From Candidatus Heimdallarchaeota archaeon B3_Heim (GTDB lineage: Archaea; Asgardarchaeota; Heimdallarchaeia; Hodarchaeales; Hodarchaeaceae): 64,000 nt of DNA. Below, piece after piece: positions 16,662 to 25,630 of this stretch. The notes beneath the pieces were generated by a model that was not told the origin of the DNA, searched no databases, and saw only the letters and a list, made by a program, of their open reading frames with translations. The translations under genes and the position numbers were made by a program. The stretch is from contig NJBF01000006.1 in NCBI GenBank assembly GCA_003144275.1, forward strand, positions 45,677 to 109,676. Reading direction: 5' to 3'. Each line of letters starts with the position of its first letter. The stretch's first letter is position 1.

Positions 16662-18290
16662 TCAATTCTTCCAGACTAATGCTTTCTTGTAATCACTTAT
16701 TTCCTTTTCTATTTCTTCAGAGGACCATCCTAATAGGTCTCCCATATGGTGAGCGATCTCTTCAATGCAATCCAAACCTTGTTCAAATGATAATTGAATC
16801 TGTGTTCGTCGAAATAACACATCTCGTAATGTGATTACTTTTTCATATTTAATAAAATAATTGATTTCACCGAAAATATAAGGACGATGATTTGTAATAA
16901 CTTTCATTAGCTGAGGATCTTCCTTTGCTTCATCTAGCATTTTGATATAATTATCCCCATATCTCAATAAGTGTTGAGCGACTTGCTCTGACAAATTATA
17001 CCGGATCATCATATTCTCACATGCGATTCTTGACCAAGCGTCCCAACCCTGACGTTTAGTTGAAACCCAGCCATTCAATGGAACCTTGTCTGTAGTAGAT
17101 TTTGTTTTATCCCCGAGAATTTTCGTGATTTTATCCACCATTTCTTTAGCCATTGTTCGATAGGTGGTAAATTTTCCTCCCGCTATAGCAAAAGTATTTG
17201 GTCTAACCATCCGGATTTCATGATTTCGTGAAACATCCGATTCTGATTTGGCAGAGTTAGAGAGAATTAAGGGGCGGAGCCCTGAATATGCACTGATGAT
17301 ATCTTGCTCTGTGAGAGAACCAGGAAACATAAAATTCACTGCATCGATCAGGTAATTTGCATCTTCCTTTGTTACTGGAATATAATTAAAATCTTCCCCA
17401 TAATCTGTGTCCGTTGTCCCAACTAACAAATTCTCTCCAAATGGAACAATAAATATTATCCTTCCATCTTCAACAGGTATAACAACGGCATGATCTAGGT
17501 TATAAAACCGTTTTGTAATTAGGTGAACTCCCTTTGTAGGTCGAACACGCGAATGTGATGAAGGGTTGATTTGTTGAACCATCATATCCCTCCAATGACC
17601 ACAGGCTAAAACAAGCGTTTTTGTTTGGACTGTAAATACATGTTTATTCGTTTGATCGCGCATCGTTACTGTATCTACTCCCTCTGGACTTTGTAAATGG
17701 AAATGTTCAGCCGAACAATAATTTAAAATATTAGCTCCTGCTTTTTCTGCAGACAACATGACTTCAAGAGTCAACCGAGCATCATCCATTTGACCATCAC
17801 CATAAATTGCTGCCCCTTGAAAATTTGTCTCACGAATAGAATTTGGTAGTAGCATCTTTGCTTTTTCAGGGCCTAGTATTTTGTGAAAAGAATAATTTCG
17901 AAAATTAGCGAAAAGATCATAGAGCCAAACTGCTAATCTCATTTTTTTCTTTGTCAGAATAGTATCAGAATGAAGAGGAACAAGAAATTTCAATGGTCGT
18001 GTTATATGTGGTGCCATTTCAAGGATTTTTTTTCTTTCAATTGATGCTTCACGAACGAGACGAAATTCCTTTTGGCCAATATAGCGCAGTCCCGCGTGTA
18101 CAAGTTTGGATGAACCACTACTTGTCCCATGACCAAAATCATCTTTCTCAACTAATGCAACTGTAAGACCTCTTAGAGCAGCATCCCGAGCGATACCTGC
18201 ACCTGTTATACCCCCTCCTACAATAAGGATATCATAGTTAGTCTTACTCATTTTTTGAATAGTGTGTTCGCGGTATTTATGATTTTTCAC
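16662..18290 (-). CDS. FAD-dependent glycerol-3-phosphate dehydrogenase (GlpA/GlpD family)
   Basis: About 542 residues. The FAD-binding Rossmann motif ILIVGGGITGAGIARDAALR is followed by EKDDFGHGTSSGSSKLVHAG and LRYI, the typical GlpD signature. An all-helical C-terminal domain (about 390-540) is also present. The enzyme oxidises sn-glycerol-3-phosphate to DHAP and passes electrons to quinone or another acceptor. I chose the GTG at 18290 because GAGG lies 8 nt upstream. ATG at 18251 (MSKTNYDIL) is also possible and closer to the family start but has no ribosome site. It begins 26 nt after the tatD stop. No glycerol kinase or transporter is nearby. Quinone use would fit with the complex I genes in this window. 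Confidence 0.82.
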   Translation of the reverse strand: MKNHKYREHTIQKMSKTNYDILIVGGGITGAGIARDAALRGLTVALVEKDDFGHGTSSGSSKLVHAGLRYIGQKEFRLVREASIERKKILEMAPHITRPLKFLVPLHSDTILTKKKMRLAVWLYDLFANFRNYSFHKILGPEKAKMLLPNSIRETNFQGAAIYGDGQMDDARLTLEVMLSAEKAGANILNYCSAEHFHLQSPEGVDTVTMRDQTNKHVFTVQTKTLVLACGHWRDMMVQQINPSSHSRVRPTKGVHLITKRFYNLDHAVVIPVEDGRIIFIVPFGENLLVGTTDTDYGEDFNYIPVTKEDANYLIDAVNFMFPGSLTEQDIISAYSGLRPLILSNSAKSESDVSRNHEIRMVRPNTFAIAGGKFTTYRTMAKEMVDKITKILGDKTKSTTDKVPLNGWVSTKRQGWDAWSRIACENMMIRYNLSEQVAQHLLRYGDNYIKMLDEAKEDPQLMKVITNHRPYIFGEINYFIKYEKVITLRDVLFRRTQIQLSFEQGLDCIEEIAHHMGDLLGWSSEEIEKEISDYKKALVWKN

Positions 18291-18315
18291 AGTTTCTGCC
18301 TCGATCTCTGAATTG

Positions 18316-19059
18316 CTATATATTGAAGAATTTTTCCGCATTTCGGGTCGTAATCGCATCTACTTCTTCGATAGATGAATTCTTTAGCTTCGCTAACTCT
18401 TCAACGGCATATTTTATGTTTGCTGGTTCATTACGCTTTCTTGGTATGGGACTAAGAAAAGGAGAATCAGTTTCTACCACAATATGCTCTAAAGGAGTCT
18501 TTCGTGCTATCTTGCGATGTTTCTTTCGATTAACTACTGCTGTCGGTATTGATATCATCCATCCTAAATCAATTACTCTGGTTGTTTCACTGATGTTCCC
18601 TGCAAAACAATGCATTAGAATAGGTACTTTGGCGAAACGTTCCAAAATATCAATACAATCTGATTCCGCTTTCCGAGAGTGAATGACTAATGGTTTCTCA
18701 AGAGTATTCGCAAGCTCTATCAACTGCTTAAAGATATCTTGTTGCTTACTTCGCCATTGGGATTCATGTATCCAGTGATAATCCAGCCCAATTTCCCCAA
18801 TTGCAACAATAGAGGTGTTTTGACCTATTAATTCAATTGTCTCCTCAAATGGTATCTCTTTAATCCTCTGTGGGGCAAACCCCAGTGTGGTAAAAATAAA
18901 TTCTGGATGAGTTTTAGCGAGTTGAGTGGCAAAAGTAAATTGATGGGGTTCAATTGCACTATTTATTACAGCCTGAAGACCCGTTTTTTTCGCATTATCT
19001 ATTACCACATCAATATTTTTCATGAAGTCTGGTAATAAATGTGCATGTGCATCGATCAT
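18316..19059 (-). CDS. TatD-family metal-dependent deoxyribonuclease
   Basis: A 247-residue TIM-barrel hydrolase. Metal-site motifs are visible in order: DAHAHL at the N-terminus, GEIGLDYHW, VIHSRKAESD, LMHCFAGN and VETDSPFLSP. Length is normal for TatD. Family members are 3'-5' exonucleases or phosphoesterases involved in DNA processing; a precise substrate cannot be assigned. AGGT lies close before the ATG. It precedes the glycerol-3-phosphate dehydrogenase gene on the same strand by a short gap. Whether this linkage has meaning is unknown. Confidence 0.85.
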   Translation of the reverse strand: MIDAHAHLLPDFMKNIDVVIDNAKKTGLQAVINSAIEPHQFTFATQLAKTHPEFIFTTLGFAPQRIKEIPFEETIELIGQNTSIVAIGEIGLDYHWIHESQWRSKQQDIFKQLIELANTLEKPLVIHSRKAESDCIDILERFAKVPILMHCFAGNISETTRVIDLGWMISIPTAVVNRKKHRKIARKTPLEHIVVETDSPFLSPIPRKRNEPANIKYAVEELAKLKNSSIEEVDAITTRNAEKFFNI

Positions 19060-19373
19060 TACTCATACCTACGCTTTGCTAAATTGAAATTGAGTGTGCC
19101 CTTTGTTTCAAGTGTATCTGTGAAAGGAAAGCTTATCAACTTATTATTTGAGTATTTAGTGTCGATGCTGTAAGAGCATTAAATTTCCTTCGCTTTCATT
19201 CTGATATTCCCAATGCAGAACTCAATAAGCTTAAGAATGATATGAGAGAATTGGTCATACAAGCAAAAACTGAATCTACTAAATTTCTATACTAATCGAA
19301 TCTTTATAAAATCTAAAATCATCAGAGAATTAATAGACCTAATGGGTCTCTTTTCATCAATAGAGGTCTTGTC
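19060..19373. other. 314-base gap between divergent tatD and nucleotidyltransferase genes
   Basis: No supported gene. A 47-codon open stretch (19152-19295, plus strand, ending FLY-stop) reads like a helical protein end (NAELNKLKNDMRELVIQAK), but it has no start codon or ribosome site. It may be a remnant. TATA-like sequences (TTTATAAAATC near 19302) precede the following plus-strand gene. Confidence 0.35.
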
Positions 19374-20375
19374 ATGGAAGAATCAGAGTTAAGAGAACTT
19401 ATTCGTGAATATGCAATGCAGGTACGTCTTGATCAAGGTGAAGCATCATTAACCTCGGTTCTTAAGCATGTGATAGCAGAAAACCCAGGAGTGAAAACTC
19501 AAGTAAGGTCTTCGGTTGCGCTAATAAAAGAAGTAATCGGAGAGGTAAATTCTATGGAAGAAAACGATCTGAGTGAGAGCTCGAGCGGAATTTCTGTTGA
19601 TGAAGCAAGCGAATATGAAATGTTGGTTAAATTAGTAAGTCAAAAGTTGTTAGATTCTCCTGAATTGAAAAAAGACATTAAAAGCCTGATGATTTATGGA
19701 TCCTACGCAAAAAGATTACACGTTGTCGGAGAGAGTGATATCAATTTTTTGATTGTTCTCACTGCGGAAAAAGACTCTGAAAAAGCGATTGAAACCATAT
19801 CTAATATAGCAGAAGAAATTATCACACCCGAACTTGCGCATATTTTTGACTTAATGATTTTAAAAGAGGATGATATTTCCGAGTTGGAAAAATTCGGTCC
19901 TGATTTCACACATATTCATGCTCTCTATGCTAATGTAGGGGAACTCATCTATGGTGAAAATTATTTCCGTGATCTTGAATTTACTGATGATCAAGTCCGA
20001 GATGCTGCAAAATTGTTAATAGCAGAAGCAATTTCTCAAATTGATGAGATCATCAAAACTGCAAAAGAAGAAGATTTACCTGAAGATGAATTAGATTACT
20101 TGATAGGAGCATCTGTTATTGATATTGCCTTCGGTCTTTCTTGTCATAAAGCGGGAATTAAATCTGTATCAATGGATCTCGTGAAACCTGATATCCATGA
20201 AGAAATCATTGAGGTTTGGGGACCTGAATCTGAATTTTCTATTTATTATCCTCTATTAGAAAAAGCCCATGCTTTTAAACTTGGTATTAAACTTCCCGAA
20301 TCCGATGATTTTATGGCAACTTGTATAGAATTTATTAAAAAAGTTATTGAATATACTGGTTTGCATGAAGCATAA
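19374..20375 (+). CDS. nucleotidyltransferase-fold protein with GluRS-like N-terminal segment
   Basis: A 333-residue protein of unusual build. Residues 1-62 (ELIREYAMQVRLDQGEAS, then LKHVIAENPGVKTQ and VIGEVNSM) resemble the N-terminal segment of archaeal glutamyl-tRNA synthetases. A Pol-beta-type nucleotidyltransferase motif follows: Gly109-Ser110 (IYGSYAKRLH), then Asp122-x-Asn124, with a third acidic residue at Asp159 (IFDLMI). The second catalytic Asp is replaced by Asn, so activity is uncertain. The C-terminal half is helical and acidic and could be a HEPN-like or substrate-binding bundle. The start context is modest (AGAGG some 10 nt before the ATG). Function is unknown; a tRNA-related role is a guess. 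Confidence 0.6.
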   Translation: MEESELRELIREYAMQVRLDQGEASLTSVLKHVIAENPGVKTQVRSSVALIKEVIGEVNSMEENDLSESSSGISVDEASEYEMLVKLVSQKLLDSPELKKDIKSLMIYGSYAKRLHVVGESDINFLIVLTAEKDSEKAIETISNIAEEIITPELAHIFDLMILKEDDISELEKFGPDFTHIHALYANVGELIYGENYFRDLEFTDDQVRDAAKLLIAEAISQIDEIIKTAKEEDLPEDELDYLIGASVIDIAFGLSCHKAGIKSVSMDLVKPDIHEEIIEVWGPESEFSIYYPLLEKAHAFKLGIKLPESDDFMATCIEFIKKVIEYTGLHEA

Positions 20376-20383
20376 ACAATCTG

Positions 20384-20980
20384 TTACTTGCCAATATTCG
20401 CAAGGAATCCTTCTCGCTCTAGATAGGGTTTCAAAAAGACAAATTCACTCATATAACGTTCTAGTTCCTTTAGAGCATAGGAATGAAACGAATTTGCTTG
20501 TTCATGAGTAATCCAATGTTTTTTTGAGTATAATGAAGATTGATTCATAACATCAATATGGTCTGCAACTCTAGCAATTCTAAATTCAGCACTGTTTTGA
20601 TTTCCTATGAGCTCTAGTAACGAAGCTCCAATTTCGGGATTCAATTGGTCGACTATACGTTTTAATGCCCCTTCTTCAATATTTTGAAGAAATTCAGAAA
20701 TTTCATTTGAAGCTGACAAATTATAAAGGCTTTTATCTATATCCATATACTCAGATTCAGGGAAATCGTGAAAAAGCGCATGTAATACGGCTTTTTCAGT
20801 GTTAATGAGCGTTTTTATTGCTTGATTCTTTCTTAAGATATTTTCCTCAAAACAAAAGAAGTATGTAAGAATACTAACAGCCCAAGAATGATCTGCTAGA
20901 GATTCAATGTCACATTTTGGAACTCCAGCTCGGATCCAGCCAGTACGCAGCAAAGATTTCATTAATTCAATGTTCTTCAT
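20384..20980 (-). CDS. HD-domain phosphohydrolase (YfbR/HDDC2-like 5'-nucleotidase)
   Basis: About 198 residues. The motif set fits the HD_3 group: LLRTGWIRAGVP, then ESLADHSW (His31), the HD pair His71-Asp72 in LFHDFPESEYMDID with Glu75 and Asp80, and VADHIDVMNQ. YfbR and HDDC2 enzymes dephosphorylate deoxynucleoside 5'-monophosphates. The glycine usually preceding the last Asp (GD) is Met here. I use the ATG at 20980; a TTG three codons earlier is open and neither has a clear ribosome site. It converges with the nucleotidyltransferase-fold gene with only 8 bases between. A role in nucleotide turnover would match other genes in the window. Confidence 0.75.
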   Translation of the reverse strand: MKNIELMKSLLRTGWIRAGVPKCDIESLADHSWAVSILTYFFCFEENILRKNQAIKTLINTEKAVLHALFHDFPESEYMDIDKSLYNLSASNEISEFLQNIEEGALKRIVDQLNPEIGASLLELIGNQNSAEFRIARVADHIDVMNQSSLYSKKHWITHEQANSFHSYALKELERYMSEFVFLKPYLEREGFLANIGK

Positions 20981-21093
20981 CAAAATCAACTTATTACACC
21001 ATAAAAATTAATGATACGCATACAGTCGAATTCATGTAGAAAATCCAAGTAGGGTTTTATCCCTTCCCCCCTTGGGAATCGGAGATAAAAATG

Positions 21094-21384
21094 TCATGCT
21101 TTCATATAGACAGTTAATCGTCTATTTGAAAACGCTTTTTTCAAGATTTTTTTCTCTTCCAAATCGGTTAATAGTTGCTTTGCCGCAGAAACGCGGATAT
21201 CATTACGCGCAGCTATTTCCTGAGGAGTAACAACGACAGATTTCCGTTTTTCATATTCAGTGGTTAGATCTTTCAGCATAGCGTTATATTCGTCACCTAC
21301 GAGTAATGATCGTTCATAACTAGTATACTCGAAGACTTTACCCCATCTTCGTTTTTTACGTACCCTTTTATCAGATATGCTCAT
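21094..21384 (-). CDS. rps25e: ribosomal protein eS25
   Basis: A 96-residue basic protein with the winged-helix layout of eS25: a Lys/Arg-rich N-terminus (KRVRKKRRWGK), a YNAMLKDL helix, and VVTPQEIAARNDIRVSAAKQ, LLTDLEEKKILKK, RRLTVYMKA. The last block parallels the LxxLExKGLI...VYT ending of the family. I chose the ATG at 21384, with GGAG about 9 nt upstream, over an in-frame codon five residues earlier. Found in most archaea and all eukaryotes; it binds the small ribosomal subunit near the tRNA exit region. Confidence 0.85.
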   Translation of the reverse strand: MSISDKRVRKKRRWGKVFEYTSYERSLLVGDEYNAMLKDLTTEYEKRKSVVVTPQEIAARNDIRVSAAKQLLTDLEEKKILKKAFSNRRLTVYMKA

Positions 21385-21534
21385 CTTAATCGACTCCAAT
21401 CAGCCTACTTGACATGTACTGTTCTTTTCTCCTTTGATATATGAAGGGTTCGATTGTATTGCCTAATTGTTTTTAAAATGCAGCTGTTTAATTCCTATAT
21501 ACTTTGTGATAAAGGAACTAAACGTGAGTAATAT

Positions 21535-22245
21535 ATGCTCGGAACATTGATCAATTGTCTGGCTGTTATATGTGGAACAATAATCGGAGTTACTATGGGA
21601 AAAGTATTCTTTTCTGATGAAATGAAACAAATCACCATAAAAAGTATCGGTTTATTGACAATGATGTTTGGAGTTCAAATGTTTCTGAAGTATCCCTTAT
21701 CAGAAATGGAATTCCTAGTTTTAATGTTTTCTTTAGTTCTAGGTGGGATAATTGGAGTATTGATCAAGATTGAAGATAACATCGAAAAGCTGGGAGAATG
21801 GTTTAAAGATCGAGCTAAAAACTCAGAAAGTACTTTTGTTGAGGGTTTTGTTGTTGCTTCCATCATTTTTGAAACTGGACCGTTAGCAATTCTTGGATCA
21901 ATAAAAGATGGCATCAGTCAAGAATTAGATTTATTACTGATAAAATCTGGATTGGATGGAATAATGTCAATCGTGCTATCGGCAACACTGGGAATAGGTG
22001 TAATTTTTAGTGTAGTTCCAATATTAGTGTACCAGGGTTCAATTACATTGATTTCAGTGCTAGTAAGTCCCCAGCTAAGTGAATCGGTTCAGGGGATGAT
22101 AAGTGTTGTCGGAGGCGTGTTAATTCTCGGATTAGGTATTCGGATATTAGAAATAAAAGATATCCCTGTAGGAGATATGACTCCCTCTATATTACTAGTT
22201 ATTCCTTTTACATTAATTTTTGAAGTGATTCAAGTAATGTTTTGA
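21535..22245 (+). CDS. DUF554 integral membrane protein
   Basis: A 236-residue protein with about seven hydrophobic segments. The opening GTLINCLAVICGTIIGVTMG and the later FVVASIIFETGPLAILGSI, KDGISQELDLLLIKSGLDG and ILGLGIRILEIKDIPVGDM are the characteristic blocks of the DUF554 (YdfK/YqgA) family, proposed to be transporters. No substrate is known. The ATG at 21535 is the natural start of the first helix. It converges with the following prenyltransferase gene, leaving 14 bases between stops. Confidence 0.85.
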   Translation: MLGTLINCLAVICGTIIGVTMGKVFFSDEMKQITIKSIGLLTMMFGVQMFLKYPLSEMEFLVLMFSLVLGGIIGVLIKIEDNIEKLGEWFKDRAKNSESTFVEGFVVASIIFETGPLAILGSIKDGISQELDLLLIKSGLDGIMSIVLSATLGIGVIFSVVPILVYQGSITLISVLVSPQLSESVQGMISVVGGVLILGLGIRILEIKDIPVGDMTPSILLVIPFTLIFEVIQVMF

Positions 22246-22259
22246 TTTACACTTATCAA

Positions 22260-23141
22260 TTACTTAAATGTAAACTGAATAAGTTTGATTATTCCCTCTG
22301 ACATAAAGCCAAAGACACCAATGGTCATACAAATTTTGAGGATACGTTTTATTGAGGTAGTATTGTGAATAATCAGGTCTTCTGGTTGATTGAATAATTG
22401 AGGGATTGTGTACAGAATTAATCCAATAATCAAGAGAACGGCAAAAAAGAATGGGATACTTGAATAGTATCCTAAGATTATTGGAAATGGAATTACAACA
22501 ACGAGACTCAATAGGATGATATATGCAAGATTTCGAGCAGGCTTTACTCCATAGCGTAAAGCAATTGATTGCACATTCTCTAATTTGTCGCCATATACAT
22601 CTTCTATATCTTTTATAAGCTCTCTTCCCAAATTTATTAGAAAGGCAAAAGAGGCGGGATAAATTAGAGTATTGTAGCTCTGGGTAACGAACCCTCCGAA
22701 AATAAATGGAATTGCAGCTAATAAAGCCACGATTAAATTACCTGGAAAGCCCGATCGTTTGAAGCGTGCAGCATAAAGATAGAGAAGAATGCCTCCACTC
22801 AACGCTAAAAGGACTGCAACGAAGTCAATTAAAACAGCAAATACAAACCCTAATGCAAGTGTAATAATAGAAAACCATTTTGCCCCTTTTAAACTAACAG
22901 AACCAGAAGGTATAGGACGATGGGGAACATTGATTTTGTCAATTTCGATATCGAATATGTCATTAATTGCATAACCATACGCAGAAATGAATCCAGTCGT
23001 AATACATCCAAATACAATGTACCAGAGTTGGTTTGTCGTCAAAGGAGCAGATAAAGCCGCTAAAGCACCTATGGCGACTGCAGATCCAGCTAATACGGAA
23101 TTCAATGGTCGCCCAAGAATAAAATAGGATTGTACAGACAT
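22260..23141 (-). CDS. digeranylgeranylglyceryl phosphate synthase (UbiA family)
   Basis: A 293-residue polytopic prenyltransferase with about eight membrane segments. The first Asp-rich motif is NDIFDIEIDKINVPHRPIPSG (Asp61-Asp68), and the second is RELIKDIEDVYGDK (Asp178-Asp185). FKRSGFPGNL is typical of the archaeal DGGGP synthase branch. It attaches the second geranylgeranyl chain to geranylgeranylglyceryl phosphate, forming the ether lipid core. The N-terminal RPLNSVLAG is also typical. An AT-rich TATA candidate lies upstream around 23195-23210 on the minus strand. Menaquinone-type UbiA enzymes are an alternative but less likely given these motifs. Confidence 0.85.
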   Translation of the reverse strand: MSVQSYFILGRPLNSVLAGSAVAIGALAALSAPLTTNQLWYIVFGCITTGFISAYGYAINDIFDIEIDKINVPHRPIPSGSVSLKGAKWFSIITLALGFVFAVLIDFVAVLLALSGGILLYLYAARFKRSGFPGNLIVALLAAIPFIFGGFVTQSYNTLIYPASFAFLINLGRELIKDIEDVYGDKLENVQSIALRYGVKPARNLAYIILLSLVVVIPFPIILGYYSSIPFFFAVLLIIGLILYTIPQLFNQPEDLIIHNTTSIKRILKICMTIGVFGFMSEGIIKLIQFTFK

Positions 23142-23282
23142 TCTAGTTCATCTAGGTCCTTCTTTCGCAATAAAAAAGGAAAGCACACTTTTGTATTTAT
23201 TTGTTTGGCGAGATTCTCAACTATAAAAGAAGAAAATTTTTGTTGAAAATTACTTTAATTAGAATATTAGAAAGAAAAAAGT

Positions 23283-23325
23283 AAAAAAAAAGGGGATTAG
23301 AAGAATTATTCGTCTGCCTTCTTCT
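23283..23325 (-). terminator. hairpin plus T9 tract overlapping the slipin stop codon
   Basis: AGAAGAA (23299-23305) pairs perfectly with TTCTTCT (23319-23325); the 13-nt loop contains the stop codon (23306-23308). On the minus strand CCCC and nine T residues (23283-23291) follow. Confidence 0.5.
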
Positions 23326-24196
23326 TATCCTTTGTGGGAATTTTTTTTACCCCAAAGACACCTACAGGTGGTAAACCTCCATCTCCAGATGATCTTCCTA
23401 GGTTACCCCCTTTCGAAAATCCTGCAACAGGTATATTAGCAGGTACCATCATTATGGTTGCTCCACCTTCAGTTGCAGCTTCAAATAGTAAATTTATCCA
23501 ACGTAATTCCATAGCGATTGGTGATTTAGCATATTTATTAGCTGCTTCTATCATTCCATCTGCTGCTTCTTTTTCTGCTTGGGCAAGTGTGATACGAGCA
23601 CGTCGTTCCCTTTCAGCTTCCGCTTGACGGGAAATTGCTTCTTGTAACCTTGCTGGGACGACAACATCACGAATTTCTACACTCATGATTTTTATACCCC
23701 ACTTTTCAGTCTTCTCATCTACAATTTCTTGCATATGACTGGCAATCTTCTCCCGTTCAGCTAATACTTCATCCAGTTCGACTTGTCCAGTCACTTCTCG
23801 TAAGGTTGTTTGAGCAACCCACTGAGTAGCGGAGGAATAGTGTTCAACTTCTAAGATGGTCTTTTCAACGTCTACAACCTTAAAGAACAACACGGCATCG
23901 ATAGTAACGGGAACATTATCTCTGGTTAAGCTTTGTTCAGAACGGAAGGAGTAAGTTTGGATTCGAGTGGAAATGATTGAGGGAATTTTATCAATACCAG
24001 GAATAATCCAGAAAAATCCTGGACCCTTTAAGCCTTGATATCGTCCAAGTCGCAGAACAGGTGCCCGTTCCCATTCTTTAATAATCTTAATTCCACTGGC
24101 GAGATAAATCAATACAAGTATCAGACCAAACAATCCAAAAAACAGTAGCATAACATCTGTGCCCGCATCTTGGGCAAAAAAATTCAGTATTTCCAT
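23306..24196 (-). CDS. SPFH/band-7 protein, stomatin-like (slipin)
   Basis: A 296-residue protein. One hydrophobic segment (about 18-38) is followed by the SPFH domain: IKEWERAPVLRLGRYQGLKG, GPGFFWIIPGIDKI, RDNVPVTIDAVLFFKV, then TTLREVTGQVELDEVLAERE. The coiled region is rich in Ala/Glu/Arg (SRQAEAERERRARI). Slipins scaffold membrane microdomains and often pair with an NfeD protein, which is not seen here. The Gly-rich tail (FSKGGNLGRSSGDGGLP) ends in a basic cluster. It is divergent from the cyclophilin-like gene, with a TATA-like AATTATATAATTTAAA between them (about 24248-24264). Confidence 0.88.
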   Translation of the reverse strand: MEILNFFAQDAGTDVMLLFFGLFGLILVLIYLASGIKIIKEWERAPVLRLGRYQGLKGPGFFWIIPGIDKIPSIISTRIQTYSFRSEQSLTRDNVPVTIDAVLFFKVVDVEKTILEVEHYSSATQWVAQTTLREVTGQVELDEVLAEREKIASHMQEIVDEKTEKWGIKIMSVEIRDVVVPARLQEAISRQAEAERERRARITLAQAEKEAADGMIEAANKYAKSPIAMELRWINLLFEAATEGGATIMMVPANIPVAGFSKGGNLGRSSGDGGLPPVGVFGVKKIPTKDKKKADE

Positions 24197-24344
24197 TTTT
24201 TTAACCTAATTAACATTCTTCTTGAATAACAGTCACATTTTGACTAGAAAATTATATAATTTAAATCCTCACTTTACGGAAAACAGTGAAATAAAAAATC
24301 TACTAAACTGATATTTTTAGTGGTTGAATTCAGGTAACGTTCAG

Positions 24345-24758
24345 ATGGCTTCGAATCACATACTTGTTGAATTTTCCATTGCTGGCCAGAATGAATACGG
24401 TCGTGGTATATTAGATCGTGACATTGCATCCCGTACAGTAGCTTTAATTAATTATCAACTTCGGAATGCTATTCAAACACGAATTGTGGTTCGAGATGGA
24501 GAAGTAAGTTTTCCATTTAAGATTGGCAGAGCAGGCCCTGAAAACGCAAAGAAATATGTAAGGAAGGGGGACATCGGGTATTGGACACAAAGTCACGTTC
24601 TAATTGTCTTCTTAGCTAGCAAAGAAATTGCATATCCAGTTAATATCGTTGGCCAGATTCAACAGGGGAGCATAAAATTTTTCAAAAAACTGAGAATTGG
24701 CCGTTCTATTAAAATAGAGAGAGTACAGAGCGCTATCGATGAGGAGGATTACCTCTAA
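24345..24758 (+). CDS. cyclophilin-like-fold protein (TM1367/DUF369 type)
   Basis: About 137 residues. The second half, RKGDIGYWTQSHVLIVFLAS, then PVNIVGQIQQG and FFKKLRIGRSIKIERV, matches the GDIGYWPPG...AVNVIGRI pattern of the cyclophilin-like family represented by Thermotoga TM1367. These proteins adopt a cyclophilin barrel but lack known prolyl isomerase activity. The canonical PPG after the Trp is TQS here. I chose the ATG at 24345 (MASNHILVEF), with CAGGT about 10 nt upstream; a TTG seven codons earlier is open. It converges with a phosphoesterase gene 4 bases away. Confidence 0.72.
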   Translation: MASNHILVEFSIAGQNEYGRGILDRDIASRTVALINYQLRNAIQTRIVVRDGEVSFPFKIGRAGPENAKKYVRKGDIGYWTQSHVLIVFLASKEIAYPVNIVGQIQQGSIKFFKKLRIGRSIKIERVQSAIDEEDYL

Positions 24759-24762
24759 ACTA

Positions 24763-25494
24763 TCAATGCCCGAAAAATAGTCTTTCAGCTAAACGAATCG
24801 GTAAACCGACTTTCTGAATTTCTCTAGCGACATCTCTGATGTCATAATTAACCCTGATCCAATCTAACTTAATCGTAGATTCAGGAGAAATTTCCATTAT
24901 ACCAGCAGACGCGCGTGGATCATTATCACGTGGTTGACCCACACTTCCAGGATTGAAGATGACTTTTCCTGCCTCATTCTGGTATATTAACGGAATGTGA
25001 GTATGACCAACAATGAGTAGTAAATTTTCACCAATCATATCAAGAAGTTCATCCTTGCGTTGTTTGGAATCTTCTGGATAGATATAATCGGTCAAATACT
25101 CTTTAGGTGAGGCATGTGTCAAATAAATTTTGACGCCATTCTCTTCTATCTCCTTATATTCATATTGAGCTATGATGGAAATATAGGTTTTATTGTAAGT
25201 TGTTAGTTGATCAAAAGTCCAAAGAACCGCTTTTGCTGCGTCAGGGTTAAAACCGTCAGCGTTTCCTGTTGCACAAGCAATATCATGATTGCCTATTATG
25301 GTTAAATCAAAAGATTCAGAGATTTTAACGAGTTCGTTTGGATATGGTCCATATCCGATGATATCGCCTAAGCATATTGTATAGTCGATGTTTTTCCCAT
25401 ATTGATTTTGAACCTCATCGCGAATCGCGTGATACGCAGTCAAATTACTATGGAGGTCTGCCAGAAATAGTATCCGCATTGGTCGACTAGACAT
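24763..25494 (-). CDS. calcineurin-like metallophosphoesterase (YfcE/MJ0936 type)
   Basis: About 243 residues with the full metallophosphoesterase set: LADLHSNL, CLGDIIGYGPYP, IIGNHD, LTHASP, VGHTHIP and FNPGSVGQPRDNDP. The last block is typical of the YfcE-like subgroup, phosphodiesterases with broad activity. I use the ATG at 25494 (MSSRPMRILF). A TATA candidate (TTTATTTAAA on the minus strand, 25553-25562) would start transcription near 25531. The real substrate is unknown. Confidence 0.82.
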   Translation of the reverse strand: MSSRPMRILFLADLHSNLTAYHAIRDEVQNQYGKNIDYTICLGDIIGYGPYPNELVKISESFDLTIIGNHDIACATGNADGFNPDAAKAVLWTFDQLTTYNKTYISIIAQYEYKEIEENGVKIYLTHASPKEYLTDYIYPEDSKQRKDELLDMIGENLLLIVGHTHIPLIYQNEAGKVIFNPGSVGQPRDNDPRASAGIMEISPESTIKLDWIRVNYDIRDVAREIQKVGLPIRLAERLFFGH

Positions 25495-25552
25495 AAAATT
25501 TCCCAAAATAGAGTTTTTGACTCAAGATATCTCATAAAAAGTCGCAATGATC

Positions 25553-25611
25553 TTTAAATAAATTTTTTCCCCAATGATAGAAAAAAGGGATTGTAAGAGG
25601 TGTTTTACCAC
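25553..25611 (-). promoter_or_regulatory. proteasome operon end and phosphoesterase promoter
   Basis: Minus strand. A small GGTG-gtaaaa-CACC hairpin followed by CCCTTTTTTC (about 25576-25611) could end the proteasome transcript. The TATA-like TTTATTTAAA at 25553-25562 can serve the phosphoesterase gene. Confidence 0.35.
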
Positions 25612-25630
25612 CATCTTAAAATTGCTCTCA

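Noticed and set aside
19152..19295. 47-codon open stretch with helical character
   Set aside because: No start codon or ribosome site; mentioned only as a possible remnant.
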